64,000 nucleotides of DNA from NCBI RefSeq assembly GCF_016624945.1, contig NZ_JACVUI010000005.1, positions 62,001 through 126,000 on the forward strand. The letters run 5' to 3'. Under the pieces are notes generated by a model. It was given only the letters and a program-made list of their open reading frames with translations, had not been told where the DNA came from and made no database searches. Positions 1 through 8,574 of this stretch are shown here, piece after piece (the stretch's first letter is position 1; each line of letters starts with the position of its first letter). The DNA comes from Acinetobacter sp. S54. GTDB taxonomy: Bacteria; Pseudomonadota; Gammaproteobacteria; Pseudomonadales; Moraxellaceae. The translations under genes were made by a program, and so were the position numbers.

Positions 1-1
1 T

Positions 2-1411
2 AACACGACTCTAAACGTGGGTGCTTTATATCAACGAGCCAAATCTAAAGGTTTAAGTGTGCATGCATTTACCAATTATAGTAATGGTGTCTTGAGTACT
101 CGCGATCGAGAAGATAACTCAGCAGCACGTTGGGCTTATGGGAATGTTGATACGATTAATGCATTTATTGAATTGGAACATCGCTTTGATAATGGCTGGA
201 AAGTACAGACTAACTATAATTATTTAACGCAGGATACTGATGCGGTTTATGCTGTTGTCGGTTCAAATCCAGGACGTACCGCAAATTATGTAGATAATAC
301 AGGCCGAGTGACGGCTGGTTACCAGAAACTTCATCCAGAGTTACATGGTCTGGATATTTCTGCGTCAGGGCCTTATCAGCTTTTGGGTCGTGAACAGCAG
401 ATGATGGTTGGTGTGAGCTATCAAAATGTGCAAGCAGATGACCCTTATTATGATCGAGCGATTGGCTCAGATTGGGTAAATCTGGATACGTGGAACGGTT
501 ATATTCCTGTTCCAGCAACGTTGTATAATACGACTGGAAAAACAAATACAACTGATATGTCGCAATATGGCTACTATGCGGCAACACGTTTAAATCCGAC
601 AGATAGATTGCACCTTATATTAGGTGTGCGTGGTTTAGGTTATGACTATAAAGAAACCACTGCCAGCGAATCGACAGCTGATTTTTCAAAAGATAAAGCT
701 TCGCCTTACGCAGGGCTGACATTCGATTTGACCTCATATCTTACTGCCTATGTAAGTTACACCAATATTTTTATGCCGCAAGCTGAGCGAAATGCGGATT
801 ATTCGGTATTAGAGCCTGTTCAAGGGGATAGCTATGAAGGCGGTTTAAAAGCAGCCTTTTATGAGAATCAGCTAAATTTATCTGCTGCTTACTTTCAATC
901 CAATCTCAAGGATTTTGCAAACTATGTAGGCAGTTTTGCTGATGGTCCGCATATTGGAGAAAGTATTTATGAGGGCGTAAAAGCCAAAACAGAAGGTTTT
1001 GAAATAGAGGCAAATGGGCAAATTCTTCCTCATTGGAACATCCAGACGGGTTATACCTATGCCAAAACCACATCGGTTGGCCAAACTATCAATCGTGATT
1101 ATCCAAAACAACAATTTAAACTTTATACAACTTACAATCTGCCAGTTCTTGATCAGAGGCTTAAACTGGGCGGGGGCATTAGATGGCAAAGTGAAATCGT
1201 AGATGCAACTTTATCTGGTACTGCTTACGATGCAAATAGACAAGATTCTTTTGCAGTAATAGATTTGATGGCGAAATACCAAGTAACCCGTGATTTTGCT
1301 TTAGGTCTTAATGTTAATAACGTGGGCGATGAAGAATACCATCTGAATGTATCAAATGGAACTTATGGTGATCCACGTACCTACATTGTGTCCTTGAATT
1401 ATAAGTTCTAA
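2..1411 (+). CDS. TonB-dependent siderophore receptor, C-terminal part (cut by window edge)
   Basis: Outer-membrane beta-barrel of a TonB-dependent ferric-siderophore receptor. The reading frame is open from base 2, so the signal peptide, TonB box and plug lie outside the window; the GTG at 17 is an internal codon, not the start. About 470 barrel residues are visible: alternating aromatic/polar strands (for example AYVSYTNIF), a long polar loop region and a terminal strand ending in Phe (SLNYKF), the usual outer-membrane insertion signal. The pattern is FhuE/FpvA-like, but the substrate cannot be told. A second receptor follows 141 bp downstream on the same strand. Confidence 0.9.
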   Translation, partial: NTTLNVGALYQRAKSKGLSVHAFTNYSNGVLSTRDREDNSAARWAYGNVDTINAFIELEHRFDNGWKVQTNYNYLTQDTDAVYAVVGSNPGRTANYVDNTGRVTAGYQKLHPELHGLDISASGPYQLLGREQQMMVGVSYQNVQADDPYYDRAIGSDWVNLDTWNGYIPVPATLYNTTGKTNTTDMSQYGYYAATRLNPTDRLHLILGVRGLGYDYKETTASESTADFSKDKASPYAGLTFDLTSYLTAYVSYTNIFMPQAERNADYSVLEPVQGDSYEGGLKAAFYENQLNLSAAYFQSNLKDFANYVGSFADGPHIGESIYEGVKAKTEGFEIEANGQILPHWNIQTGYTYAKTTSVGQTINRDYPKQQFKLYTTYNLPVLDQRLKLGGGIRWQSEIVDATLSGTAYDANRQDSFAVIDLMAKYQVTRDFALGLNVNNVGDEEYHLNVSNGTYGDPRTYIVSLNYKF

Positions 1412-1422
1412 AATAATTCAAC

Positions 1423-1457
1423 TAGACAGCAGCAACTTTTTTACGTGCTGCTGTTTA
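1423..1457 (+). terminator. stem-loop after first receptor gene
   Basis: Inverted repeat ACAGCAGCA / TGCTGCTGT (1426-1434 and 1446-1454), extended by weaker pairs to 1423/1457. It lies 12 bp after the stop codon. The T-run is in the loop and the 3' flank is only TTAGAAA, so termination may be inefficient. Confidence 0.5.
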
Positions 1458-1484
1458 GAAAAAAAGAAAAGATATTTTAATTCG

Positions 1485-1504
1485 TAATCATTTTTATTCT
1501 CATT
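1485..1504 (+). promoter_or_regulatory. Fur-box-like site overlapping the promoter of the second receptor
   Basis: The reverse complement of this 20-mer begins AATGAGAAT and ends ATGATTA, a good fit to the A/T-rich GATAATGATTATC-type Fur consensus. It overlaps the likely -35 (TTCTCA, 1497-1502), with TATAAT at 1520-1525 after a 17-bp spacer. This fits iron repression of the receptor. Inferred from pattern only. Confidence 0.55.
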
Positions 1505-1525
1505 TAGGATTTTATCTTATATAAT
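1497..1525 (+). promoter_or_regulatory. sigma-70 promoter of second TonB receptor
   Basis: A perfect -10 TATAAT (1520-1525) is preceded at 17 bp by TTCTCA, which matches 4 of 6 bases of TTGACA. It lies 27 bp upstream of the GTG start and within the putative Fur site. Confidence 0.5.
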
Positions 1526-1552
1526 TGCCCCCAATTTTTATGGGGAAATAAC

Positions 1553-3673
1553 GTGAAAAAGAATATATTATTTTTGTCTCTTATCGCACTTCCAGCTTTT
1601 GCTTTTGCAGAAGAAAATGTTGTGCTGCCGACTATCACTGTTAAAGCGGATCAACAAGATAACTATGCTTCTGGAAAATTAAAGAAAAAATCTAATTTAG
1701 GAAGTTTGGGTGAAAAATCAACTATAGATACCCCATTCTCTGTAACGACATATTCGGATAAGTTAATTCAGGATCAACAAGCCTCGACTGTTTCAGAAGT
1801 ACTTCGAAATGATCCAAGTATTCGTGAAACAACAAATGCTGGACACTTAAATGAAAATGTGCAGATTCGTGGTTTTTCTGTAGGCTTTGAGGATTATAAC
1901 CTTAATGGTTTATTTGGAATGGCTCCGACAGGACGTATTCCAACAGATATCCTTGATTCTGTTTCTTTGCTTAAAGGCCCCAATGCATTGGTAGCAGGTA
2001 TGGCACCAGCAGGGAGTGTGGGCGGAGTTGTAATGGCTCAGACTAAGCGTGCGAATAAAGACCTTACTCAAGTTTCAGCGATGTACGAAGATGGTGGTTA
2101 TTATAAATCGGGTTTTGATGTAGCCCGCCGTTTTGGTGAAAATAAAGAATTTGGTGCTCGTGCCAGCGCATCTTATGGCCAAGGTGAACATATTATTGAG
2201 GGAATGGAAGATAAGAATGCTTCAGGTGTTATTGCCCTTGACTATACAACCGATAAGTTAAAAATTAATTTTGATGCTTATGCTTTACGTGACAAACGTG
2301 ATAATGGTTCACCAGCCATGGTTTCTATGGGGACAATTAAACAAGTAATTGCCGCGCCAGCAGGGGATAGTAACTACTTTTCTAATATTCACGGTCAACA
2401 AAATAGTGAATACGTGGGATTATCAGGAGAGTATAAGTTTACCCCTAATTGGAAAGTTTTTGCTGGAACTGGGTATGCTGAAAAAGAATACGCGGGTCAT
2501 CTTTTCGGTACACGTATGATTGTACAAAATGCGGCTACTGGTGATGCAACCTCACAGTACTATCGTGTAGGATCAAAGGAACATGATTTTGCTGCAAATA
2601 CTGGTTTTGAAGGTAAATTTGAAACAGGTTTTATTAAGCATACATTAGGGCTACGTGCAGATTATTTATCTCGTGAGTACAGTCAGCATAAAGCTGCTAC
2701 AAGCTCTAATTTCAATACTAATTTATATAATCCTAGTACGAATGGCATGATGCCATCTGCCTATCCAGTCATTGTACCTTACGCTGATAACACGTATGTT
2801 AGTTACACGCTGACGGATCAACTCTCTATGCTGGATGATAAATTGCAACTAATTTTAGGAGCACGTTATCAAGACATGGATATTAAAGCGTTAACCACAA
2901 ATACTAAATACAGTGATGACAAAGTTTCACCAAGTGTTGGTATTGTAGTTAAACCTTTTGGAGAGAATTTTTCACTTTATGGTAGTTATGTAGAAGGATT
3001 GTCTCAAGGCAAAGATTTGTCAGACACTCTTTATGCAACAGATGTGAATTACAGAAAGACGTTTGCCCCTTTTCAGACTAAACAGTATGAATTTGGAGCG
3101 AAATATCAATTAGGTTCATGGTTAAATACTCTTGCATTGTATCAAATCGAAAAACCAGACCTGATGACAACTAAATTTGCGAGCGCTGATGCAAATGGAA
3201 AAACTCAAATTACGACAGATGATGCTGAAACGCGTAGTCGTGGTATTGAATGGTCTTTCTCAGGAAACATTATTGATGGTTTAAATGTAATTGGTAATTT
3301 AGCATATATTGATGCTGAATATAAAAAAGCTCTAACTAACCAAGGTAATACGATCTACGGCATCCCTAAATTTACAGCATCTCTAGGTTTGGATTATGCT
3401 ATTCCTGTACTCGAAGGTGTAAATGTAAATACGCGTGTTACTCACGTGGGCGATCAATATTTAAACAGCACCAATACTCTTAAACTGCCTGACTATACGA
3501 TCTTTGATTTGGGTGCAAGCTATAAAGTCAAAGTAGGCGGAGTAGATACCACATTTAGAGCAAATGTAGATAATATCGCGAATAAAAAGTATTGGGCGGG
3601 TGTGTTTAATGACAACTACGCTATTATTGGTGAAGCGCGAACTTATAAACTCGGCGTAACATTTGATTTCTAA
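1553..3673 (+). CDS. TonB-dependent siderophore receptor
   Basis: Complete 706-aa ferric-siderophore receptor that would import an iron chelate across the outer membrane using TonB/ExbBD energy. It has a Sec signal peptide (residues 1 to about 19, ending AFAFA), a TonB-box-like segment (PTITVKA), a plug domain with VLRNDPSIRE and VQIRGF (about 80-110), and a barrel ending in a Phe-terminated strand (GVTFDF). Length is normal for the family. The start is GTG at 1553, preceded by GGGGAA at suitable spacing; the next ATG would remove the signal peptide. A Fur-like box overlaps the promoter. The substrate is not identifiable. Confidence 0.93.
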   Translation: MKKNILFLSLIALPAFAFAEENVVLPTITVKADQQDNYASGKLKKKSNLGSLGEKSTIDTPFSVTTYSDKLIQDQQASTVSEVLRNDPSIRETTNAGHLNENVQIRGFSVGFEDYNLNGLFGMAPTGRIPTDILDSVSLLKGPNALVAGMAPAGSVGGVVMAQTKRANKDLTQVSAMYEDGGYYKSGFDVARRFGENKEFGARASASYGQGEHIIEGMEDKNASGVIALDYTTDKLKINFDAYALRDKRDNGSPAMVSMGTIKQVIAAPAGDSNYFSNIHGQQNSEYVGLSGEYKFTPNWKVFAGTGYAEKEYAGHLFGTRMIVQNAATGDATSQYYRVGSKEHDFAANTGFEGKFETGFIKHTLGLRADYLSREYSQHKAATSSNFNTNLYNPSTNGMMPSAYPVIVPYADNTYVSYTLTDQLSMLDDKLQLILGARYQDMDIKALTTNTKYSDDKVSPSVGIVVKPFGENFSLYGSYVEGLSQGKDLSDTLYATDVNYRKTFAPFQTKQYEFGAKYQLGSWLNTLALYQIEKPDLMTTKFASADANGKTQITTDDAETRSRGIEWSFSGNIIDGLNVIGNLAYIDAEYKKALTNQGNTIYGIPKFTASLGLDYAIPVLEGVNVNTRVTHVGDQYLNSTNTLKLPDYTIFDLGASYKVKVGGVDTTFRANVDNIANKKYWAGVFNDNYAIIGEARTYKLGVTFDF

Positions 3674-3682
3674 ATAATTATC

Positions 3683-3721
3683 GCAATAAAAAACTCTTCT
3701 TAATGAAGAGTTTTTTATTGC
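3683..3721. terminator. bidirectional Rho-independent terminator
   Basis: A 17-bp perfect stem (arms 3683-3699 and 3705-3721, core ACTCTTC/GAAGAGT) with loop TTAAT is flanked by A- and T-runs. It separates the convergent receptor and LysR genes. Confidence 0.9.
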
Positions 3722-3735
3722 CTGATCTAGAACAT

Positions 3736-4623
3736 TTAATTTACACGATTCTCACAAAACTGCATAAACGCCTTTAAACCTGGCCCCTGATATTTTTGAC
3801 GATGCACCAAAACATGCAGCGGACGGGTTAACTCCCAGAAAGGAGTTTCTAAAATCACCAGTTGACCTTTCTCAATCAAAGGTTCAATGGCCAGTCGGGA
3901 AATACAAGACATACCCAAACCGCCTGCTACTATTTTTAAAATTGCTTCATTATGACCCAATGTCAAACGTATATTGGCATCAGGAACATCCTGCAAAATA
4001 GCATTATCAAACACTTCACGTGTACCTGAACCCTCTTCGCGTAAAATCCATTCTACGTTTAAAAAATCCTGAGGCGTTAAAGGCCGACCTAATTTCGCCA
4101 AGGGGTGTTCGGGTGAACAGCACACAGCAAGTTCATCATTACGCCAATGAATGCATTGTAGTTGGGGTAAATGACATGAACCTTCGATCAATGCCAGATC
4201 AAGCTGAAATTGATTCACTGCTTCAATCATCTGGCGTGTATTGCCTACTTGCAACTGTAAATGGGCCTGCGGATGAATTTGAAGAAAATCTGCCATTAGA
4301 TCTGGTATTAAATAATCGCTGATGGTCAACGTTGCGCCTAAACGCAGATCTATACTTTGTAATTCACCTTTGGCGGCTTGTTCAAAAGCTTCACAACGAC
4401 CCAAAATTTCCAAGGCCTGAGGAAGTAAAAACCGCCCTAAATCATTCAGTTGTAGACGTTTACCTAGACGATCAAATAGTGGAGCACCTAATCCATCTTC
4501 AAGATCGGCCAGTGCCATACTGGCAGCACTTTGAGTGAGACGTACTGCATCGCTGGCTTTTGTTACTGTTCCCTCTTGAGCGACTGCCACAAAGACAGCC
4601 AACTGACGTAATGTCATGCGCAT
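3736..4623 (-). CDS. LysR-family transcriptional regulator (FinR-like by context)
   Basis: A 295-aa LysR regulator: winged HTH at residues 5-62 (LRQLAVFVAVAQEGTVTKAS, then LTQSAASMAL) and a periplasmic-binding-like effector domain from about 90 to the end. It is divergent from the ferredoxin-NADP reductase gene across an 84-bp gap. In Pseudomonas, fpr is divergently activated by the LysR protein FinR in response to oxidative stress, so a similar role is inferred here from the arrangement alone. The effector is unknown. Confidence 0.88.
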   Translation of the reverse strand: MRMTLRQLAVFVAVAQEGTVTKASDAVRLTQSAASMALADLEDGLGAPLFDRLGKRLQLNDLGRFLLPQALEILGRCEAFEQAAKGELQSIDLRLGATLTISDYLIPDLMADFLQIHPQAHLQLQVGNTRQMIEAVNQFQLDLALIEGSCHLPQLQCIHWRNDELAVCCSPEHPLAKLGRPLTPQDFLNVEWILREEGSGTREVFDNAILQDVPDANIRLTLGHNEAILKIVAGGLGMSCISRLAIEPLIEKGQLVILETPFWELTRPLHVLVHRQKYQGPGLKAFMQFCENRVN

Positions 4624-4667
4624 GAATCAAGCCTTACCCTTGAAAAGTAGTCATAATTTCTGCTGTC

Positions 4668-4683
4668 ATGCTAACATGAGCAT
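4668..4683. promoter_or_regulatory. possible LysR operator between lysR and fpr
   Basis: Interrupted palindrome ATGCT-N6-AGCAT in the 84-bp divergent intergenic region, about 25 bp before the fpr start codon. Size and place fit a LysR half-site pair; there is no further support. Confidence 0.35.
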
Positions 4684-4707
4684 ACCCTGTCGTGCCATGT
4701 TGAAATT

Positions 4708-5469
4708 ATGTCAATTGAGAAATTTAGCGTAGAGAGAGTTTTATCCGTACATCGTTGGGCTACCAATTTATTCAGTTTTACCATGACACGCCCAGCACAT
4801 TTTAAGTTTACCGCTGGTCAGTTTGCCAGAATTGGATTAAAAGTCGGTGATGATTTAGTGGTACGTGCTTATTCTGTTGTGTCATCACCCTTTGATGAAA
4901 CACTGGAGTTTTTTTCAATTGTTGTTCCAAATGGTGCATTTACGTCAAACCTGCAACATCTAAAAGTAGACGATGAACTTTATTTAGAAAAAATTCCCTA
5001 TGGTTTTTTGACATTGGCCCGTTATCAATTACCTTTACCTCAAGATTTATGGCTATTAGCAACGGGTACAGGGCTGGCGCCTTTTCTTTCAATGTTGCAG
5101 GATTTTGCAACATGGCAAAATTATTCGCAGATTAATTTAGTCTATAGTGTTCGTACAGCTTCTGAACTGGCTTATGTTGATCGTATACACGAGATTGCTG
5201 CTAGTTTTGGCGAAGGGCATACTGGTTTTAAGTTTATTCCAGTCATTACCCGTGATCCTCATGCTGAGTTACATGAGCGTTTACCTGTCTTAATTGAAAA
5301 TGGGGAACTGGAAAAAGTCATTGGATATTCGCTGAATCCTGCAACGAGTCATGTCATGCTTTGTGGTAATCCTCAAATGGTCGAAGATACTAAAGAAGCA
5401 TTAAAACGTCGTGGTTTAAGTATGAATCGCCGTGGCGAAGGCAATATTGCAGTCGAAAATTATTGGTAA
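4708..5469 (+). CDS. fpr: ferredoxin--NADP reductase
   Basis: A 253-aa FAD enzyme exchanging electrons between NADPH and ferredoxin/flavodoxin in the cytoplasm, often in redox-stress and Fe-S repair responses. The FAD-binding RAYSV motif is at residues 53-57, the NADP-binding GTGLAPF at about 120-126, and the family-typical C-terminal end is ENYW. Length matches bacterial class I Fpr. No clear Shine-Dalgarno sequence precedes the ATG (CCATGTTGAAATT), so translation may be weak or leaderless-like. Divergent from the LysR gene, its probable regulator. Confidence 0.93.
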   Translation: MSIEKFSVERVLSVHRWATNLFSFTMTRPAHFKFTAGQFARIGLKVGDDLVVRAYSVVSSPFDETLEFFSIVVPNGAFTSNLQHLKVDDELYLEKIPYGFLTLARYQLPLPQDLWLLATGTGLAPFLSMLQDFATWQNYSQINLVYSVRTASELAYVDRIHEIAASFGEGHTGFKFIPVITRDPHAELHERLPVLIENGELEKVIGYSLNPATSHVMLCGNPQMVEDTKEALKRRGLSMNRRGEGNIAVENYW

Positions 5470-5585
5470 TGAGGGGTGACTAAAACAGCACAAGGGTGAC
5501 TAAGGTACTGTAAAAATTGTACAAAATAAAAAATTTATTGATGATTTAAGATAACTCAGAACCCAATGCACTCAAGAATATGGTT

Positions 5586-6008
5586 TTAATGCACAAACAT
5601 ATCCATGAATTCACGTAGTTCCTGAATTGCTGTATCTAGATCCGTATTGAGCCATGTGGGCTCAAAAAAACCTGCGTAATGTTCAAGACGTTCTTGGGGA
5701 ACAACTAGACGAATTGGACATTCTTCTTCCAGTAATCGCCATGGCAGAATCGGAACTTCATTGTCCAGAAATGAATTAACGTTGCGAATATCAATGATCA
5801 TAGCATTGATACAATCTGGAAAGGGCATCACTGAAAATTCTTCAGTGCGACGTCTAAAGTATTCCAGATCACCCCATTTCAGGCTATAGCTGGATTTATT
5901 AAAATTAATGATGCCGATCAGATGCTCATCACGAGTGTAATGTAAAGAACATTCATGTGTGACGTCAGTGTCTAAATCCAGAGTAACATTTTGCTGACGA
6001 TACGACAT
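5586..6008 (-). CDS. conserved hypothetical protein, 140 aa
   Basis: Soluble acidic protein of 140 aa with no signal peptide or membrane segment; I do not recognise the family. Visible: a strand-rich N-terminal half (YSLKWGDLEYF), a centre with MIIDIRNVN, and an acidic helical C terminus (TAIQELREFMDMF). The MIIDIRN strand followed by a helix is faintly reminiscent of STAS-like folds, but that is speculation. It is monocistronic on the minus strand; a hairpin with a T-run lies just upstream in its probable leader. Confidence 0.75.
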   Translation of the reverse strand: MSYRQQNVTLDLDTDVTHECSLHYTRDEHLIGIINFNKSSYSLKWGDLEYFRRRTEEFSVMPFPDCINAMIIDIRNVNSFLDNEVPILPWRLLEEECPIRLVVPQERLEHYAGFFEPTWLNTDLDTAIQELREFMDMFVH

Positions 6009-6020
6009 AAAGACCTAAGT

Positions 6021-6050
6021 AAAAAAATGGGTGGGCTATTATAGCCCACT
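6021..6050 (-). promoter_or_regulatory. palindromic hairpin containing TATAAT, then T-run, in the leader of the 140-aa gene
   Basis: The perfect palindrome GTGGGCTATTATAGCCCAC (6031-6049) reads on the minus strand as a stem with TATAAT at its centre, followed by CCA and seven T. It ends 22 bp before the ATG at 6008. It could be a terminator from further upstream, an attenuator, or an operator over a -10 box. Confidence 0.45.
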
Positions 6051-6161
6051 TTTATATACAACGCAGAAACAAAGAACACGATAGCGCTATGCTTTGTCAC
6101 ACAATGCTACATAAGTGCTTGTTATGATAAGAAACATGGAAAATAAAAAGAGGGGAATCCA

Positions 6162-6398
6162 ATGACACATGATTTCAATAAACCATCACCACATACATCA
6201 ACGCCGGAAGAAACTGAAAAGAAACGCCGTTTACCTGTTTATATATTGGCGATTGTCGGTATTTTTCTGATAGCACTTATTGTGTATATGGTGGCGGATC
6301 AAAAGCCAGATGCGAGTGATGCACCGCCTAACCATCCAAATCCAAATGCAGAGCCTGCGACACCGAACAATTCGACAGCAAATAGTCATGAGTCTTAA
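6162..6398 (+). CDS. small single-pass membrane protein, 78 aa
   Basis: A 78-aa protein with a charged N-terminal tail (EETEKKRR), one hydrophobic helix (about 25-45, PVYILAIVGIFLIALIVYMV) and a Pro/Asn/Ala-rich polar tail, probably periplasmic. The start has GAGGGGAATCCA upstream and a strong terminator follows, supporting an independent gene. Function unknown; type II inner-membrane topology is inferred from positive charges before the helix. Confidence 0.75.
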   Translation: MTHDFNKPSPHTSTPEETEKKRRLPVYILAIVGIFLIALIVYMVADQKPDASDAPPNHPNPNAEPATPNNSTANSHES

Positions 6399-6420
6399 TG
6401 TGCTATTTATTCAAGTTTTT

Positions 6421-6454
6421 AAGAAGCCATCCAATTACATTGGATGGCTTCTTT
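6421..6454 (+). terminator. Rho-independent terminator
   Basis: Perfect 13-bp stem AAGAAGCCATCCA / TGGATGGCTTCTT ending in TTT, 22 bp after the stop codon of the 78-aa gene. Confidence 0.85.
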
Positions 6455-6623
6455 GCAATCTTTTGCATCATTTTTGTAGTAGTTCTTATATTGCACCTTG
6501 AATAAAAAATAAGCACAAAATATGGTGATAAATATCACAAATGAGATCAATTCCTAAAACTATTTCATTTTACTGCTTAGCTTAATTAAGCCGTGAAAAA
6601 TATAACAAGAGGGCATGACACAT

Positions 6624-8297
6624 ATGAATGATTACTTTGGAAATGGGCCTACTCAAGCCCATTATGGATTTATGTACTATTGGGATATGTTTCAGCCCAT
6701 TATCGCTGCGATTGCAGTATTTATTATTGGTTGGATTTTGGCGCTGATTATCGCTGCTGGCATCAAAAAATTATTAAATTTAATCGGAACCAATCGTCAT
6801 TTATCTTCAGCAACAGGTAAAGCACCAGATTTTGAATCGATCATTTCAAGGTTTGTATTTTGGTTTGTTCTGATTATTGCGCTCATTGCTGCTTTAAATG
6901 TCCTAAATATTTATAGTGTTAGTGGTCCATTTAGCGCCATGATCACTCAAGTATTAGTTTTTGTTCCAAATATCATTGCTGCGGCTGTGGTTGCTTTTGT
7001 TGGTTGGATATTGGCGCGTTTGGTACGGGCTGGACTGTCCAAAGTATTATCAAAAACTCAACTGGATGAAAAATTAAGTACAGAGGTTGGAGTACGACCA
7101 CTCAGTGAAAACATTGCAGATATTGTGTATTGGTTGATTCTGCTTTTATTTTTGCCAATTGTCCTTTCGATTTTAGGTCTTTCAGGGCTACTGTTACCTG
7201 TACAAGCGATGGTGGCTGACGTTGTTGGGTATCTTCCAAATATCTTTATTGCAGGCGTGATTATTTTTGTCGGTTATATTCTGGCAAAAATTGTACGTGG
7301 CATTATTGAAGGTTTGGTTAATAGTGTGGGACTACAAGCACAAGCTGAGAAAATTGGCCTGTTTAAAAACAGTAATGTGAGTAATGTATTCGGTTCATTG
7401 GTCTTTGCTTTAATCTTCATTACAGCATTAATTATTGCTTTTGAAGCATTGGGAATCGAATCGATTTCGCAACCTGCGACTTCAATGCTTAATGAAATCA
7501 TGTTTGCAATTCCCAACATTATTGCAGCTGGTTTGATTCTTATTATTGCCTACGTGGTATCTCGATTTGTCGCAAAGCTGGTTGAAGATATTCTGGCAGG
7601 CACAGGAGTGGATGAAGTTCCAGCAAAATTCGATTTACAGCGTTTTTTGGGAACGACTAAAATCTCACACGTGGTTGGTGTATTAATTGTTTTCTTTACC
7701 ATGCTGTTTGCTGTTGCAGAAGCAGCGAATCGTCTAGGTTTTGATCAGATTAGTCATTTAATAGCTATCTTTATTGCATTTGGCGCCAATATCCTGTTGG
7801 GTGCAGTGATTCTGGTGATTGGTTTCTGGTTAGCTAATATCGTGGCAAATGTGGTGCAACGTGGAGAATATAACAGCTCACGTTGGTTAGGGAATCTGGT
7901 TCGTATCCTGATTATGGGACTCGTTTTAGCAATGGGTTTACGTGCGATGGGCATTGCCGATTCAATCGTCAATTTGGCTTTTGGTTTAACATTGGGCTCT
8001 GTTGCCGTGGCTTTTGCTCTAGCCTTTGGTTTGGGCGGTCGTCAACCAGCAGAACGTGTACTGACTGACTTAATTGATAAAGCCAAAGCGGAAGGAAATA
8101 AGCCAAATCCAATCGCCAAAACACAATCGGCGGTTGTGGTTGAAACCCCCGTGACTCCGCAAGAAGCAGCCACCGATCATAATGTGCCGACAACCTTTGA
8201 TGTCGATCCAGCTCATAAACCGTTAAATAATCCATATGGTTCTAAAGGTGAGGGGGAGGATGATCTAACTCCAAAACCCGACGATCTGCCTAAATAA
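6624..8297 (+). CDS. mechanosensitive ion channel-type protein with repeated conserved TM helices
   Basis: About 557 aa, extremely hydrophobic, built from five copies of a TM repeat (GWILALIIAAGIKKL, GWILARLVRAGLSKV, GYILAKIVRGIIEGL, AYVVSRFVAKLVEDI, GFWLANIVANVV), each followed by an amphipathic segment. This matches the conserved TM-helix repeat family annotated as mechanosensitive channels. The last helices (GLTLGSVAVAFALAFGLGGR) resemble the pore helix of MscS, but no soluble MscS beta domain follows; the tail is polar and Pro-rich. I prefer the ATG at 6624: AAGAGGG ends 10 nt before it but only 1 nt before the in-frame ATG at 6615. Likely an inner-membrane osmotic-response protein. Confidence 0.85.
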   Translation: MNDYFGNGPTQAHYGFMYYWDMFQPIIAAIAVFIIGWILALIIAAGIKKLLNLIGTNRHLSSATGKAPDFESIISRFVFWFVLIIALIAALNVLNIYSVSGPFSAMITQVLVFVPNIIAAAVVAFVGWILARLVRAGLSKVLSKTQLDEKLSTEVGVRPLSENIADIVYWLILLLFLPIVLSILGLSGLLLPVQAMVADVVGYLPNIFIAGVIIFVGYILAKIVRGIIEGLVNSVGLQAQAEKIGLFKNSNVSNVFGSLVFALIFITALIIAFEALGIESISQPATSMLNEIMFAIPNIIAAGLILIIAYVVSRFVAKLVEDILAGTGVDEVPAKFDLQRFLGTTKISHVVGVLIVFFTMLFAVAEAANRLGFDQISHLIAIFIAFGANILLGAVILVIGFWLANIVANVVQRGEYNSSRWLGNLVRILIMGLVLAMGLRAMGIADSIVNLAFGLTLGSVAVAFALAFGLGGRQPAERVLTDLIDKAKAEGNKPNPIAKTQSAVVVETPVTPQEAATDHNVPTTFDVDPAHKPLNNPYGSKGEGEDDLTPKPDDLPK

Positions 8298-8320
8298 ACT
8301 TTGATTTTTGAATCAGAATC

Positions 8321-8350
8321 GGCCACTCTATCCAGAGTGGTCGTTTCTTT
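8321..8350 (+). terminator. Rho-independent terminator
   Basis: Stem GGCCACTCT / AGAGTGGTC (one G-T pair) with loop ATCC, followed by GTTTCTTT; 23 bp after the channel gene. Confidence 0.75.
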
Positions 8351-8398
8351 AATGACTGGTAAAATGAATGACTCATAAAAATAATAGAGGAGTGCAAT

Positions 8399-8572
8399 AT
8401 GCAAAAGCAGCCCAATCGTTTTATCGCACCGATTGTTATTGCGGGAATAACCGTAGGCTTTTTAGTGAGTGCCTATAAGTTTGTATTTGCCAAGCCGAAA
8501 TCTGAACAGACAGAGCAAACAGGAGAAGAAACGGCTTCTATTAAAGACGAGCAAATAGATGCAGCCCCTTAG
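8399..8572 (+). CDS. small membrane protein, 57 aa
   Basis: A short ORF of 57 aa: a positively charged N terminus (MQKQPNRF), one hydrophobic helix (about 9-30, rich in I, V, G) and an acidic Glu/Thr-rich tail. AGAGGAG sits 6 nt before the ATG, a strong ribosome site. It lies between the channel terminator and a convergent flavoprotein gene whose stop codon is 2 bp away. Probably a real small inner-membrane protein of unknown function. Confidence 0.65.
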   Translation: MQKQPNRFIAPIVIAGITVGFLVSAYKFVFAKPKSEQTEQTGEETASIKDEQIDAAP

Positions 8573-8574
8573 AC

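Noticed and set aside
210..587. 125-aa minus-strand ORF
   Set aside because: Antisense to the receptor barrel; His/Tyr/Gln-rich composition expected of a shadow frame.
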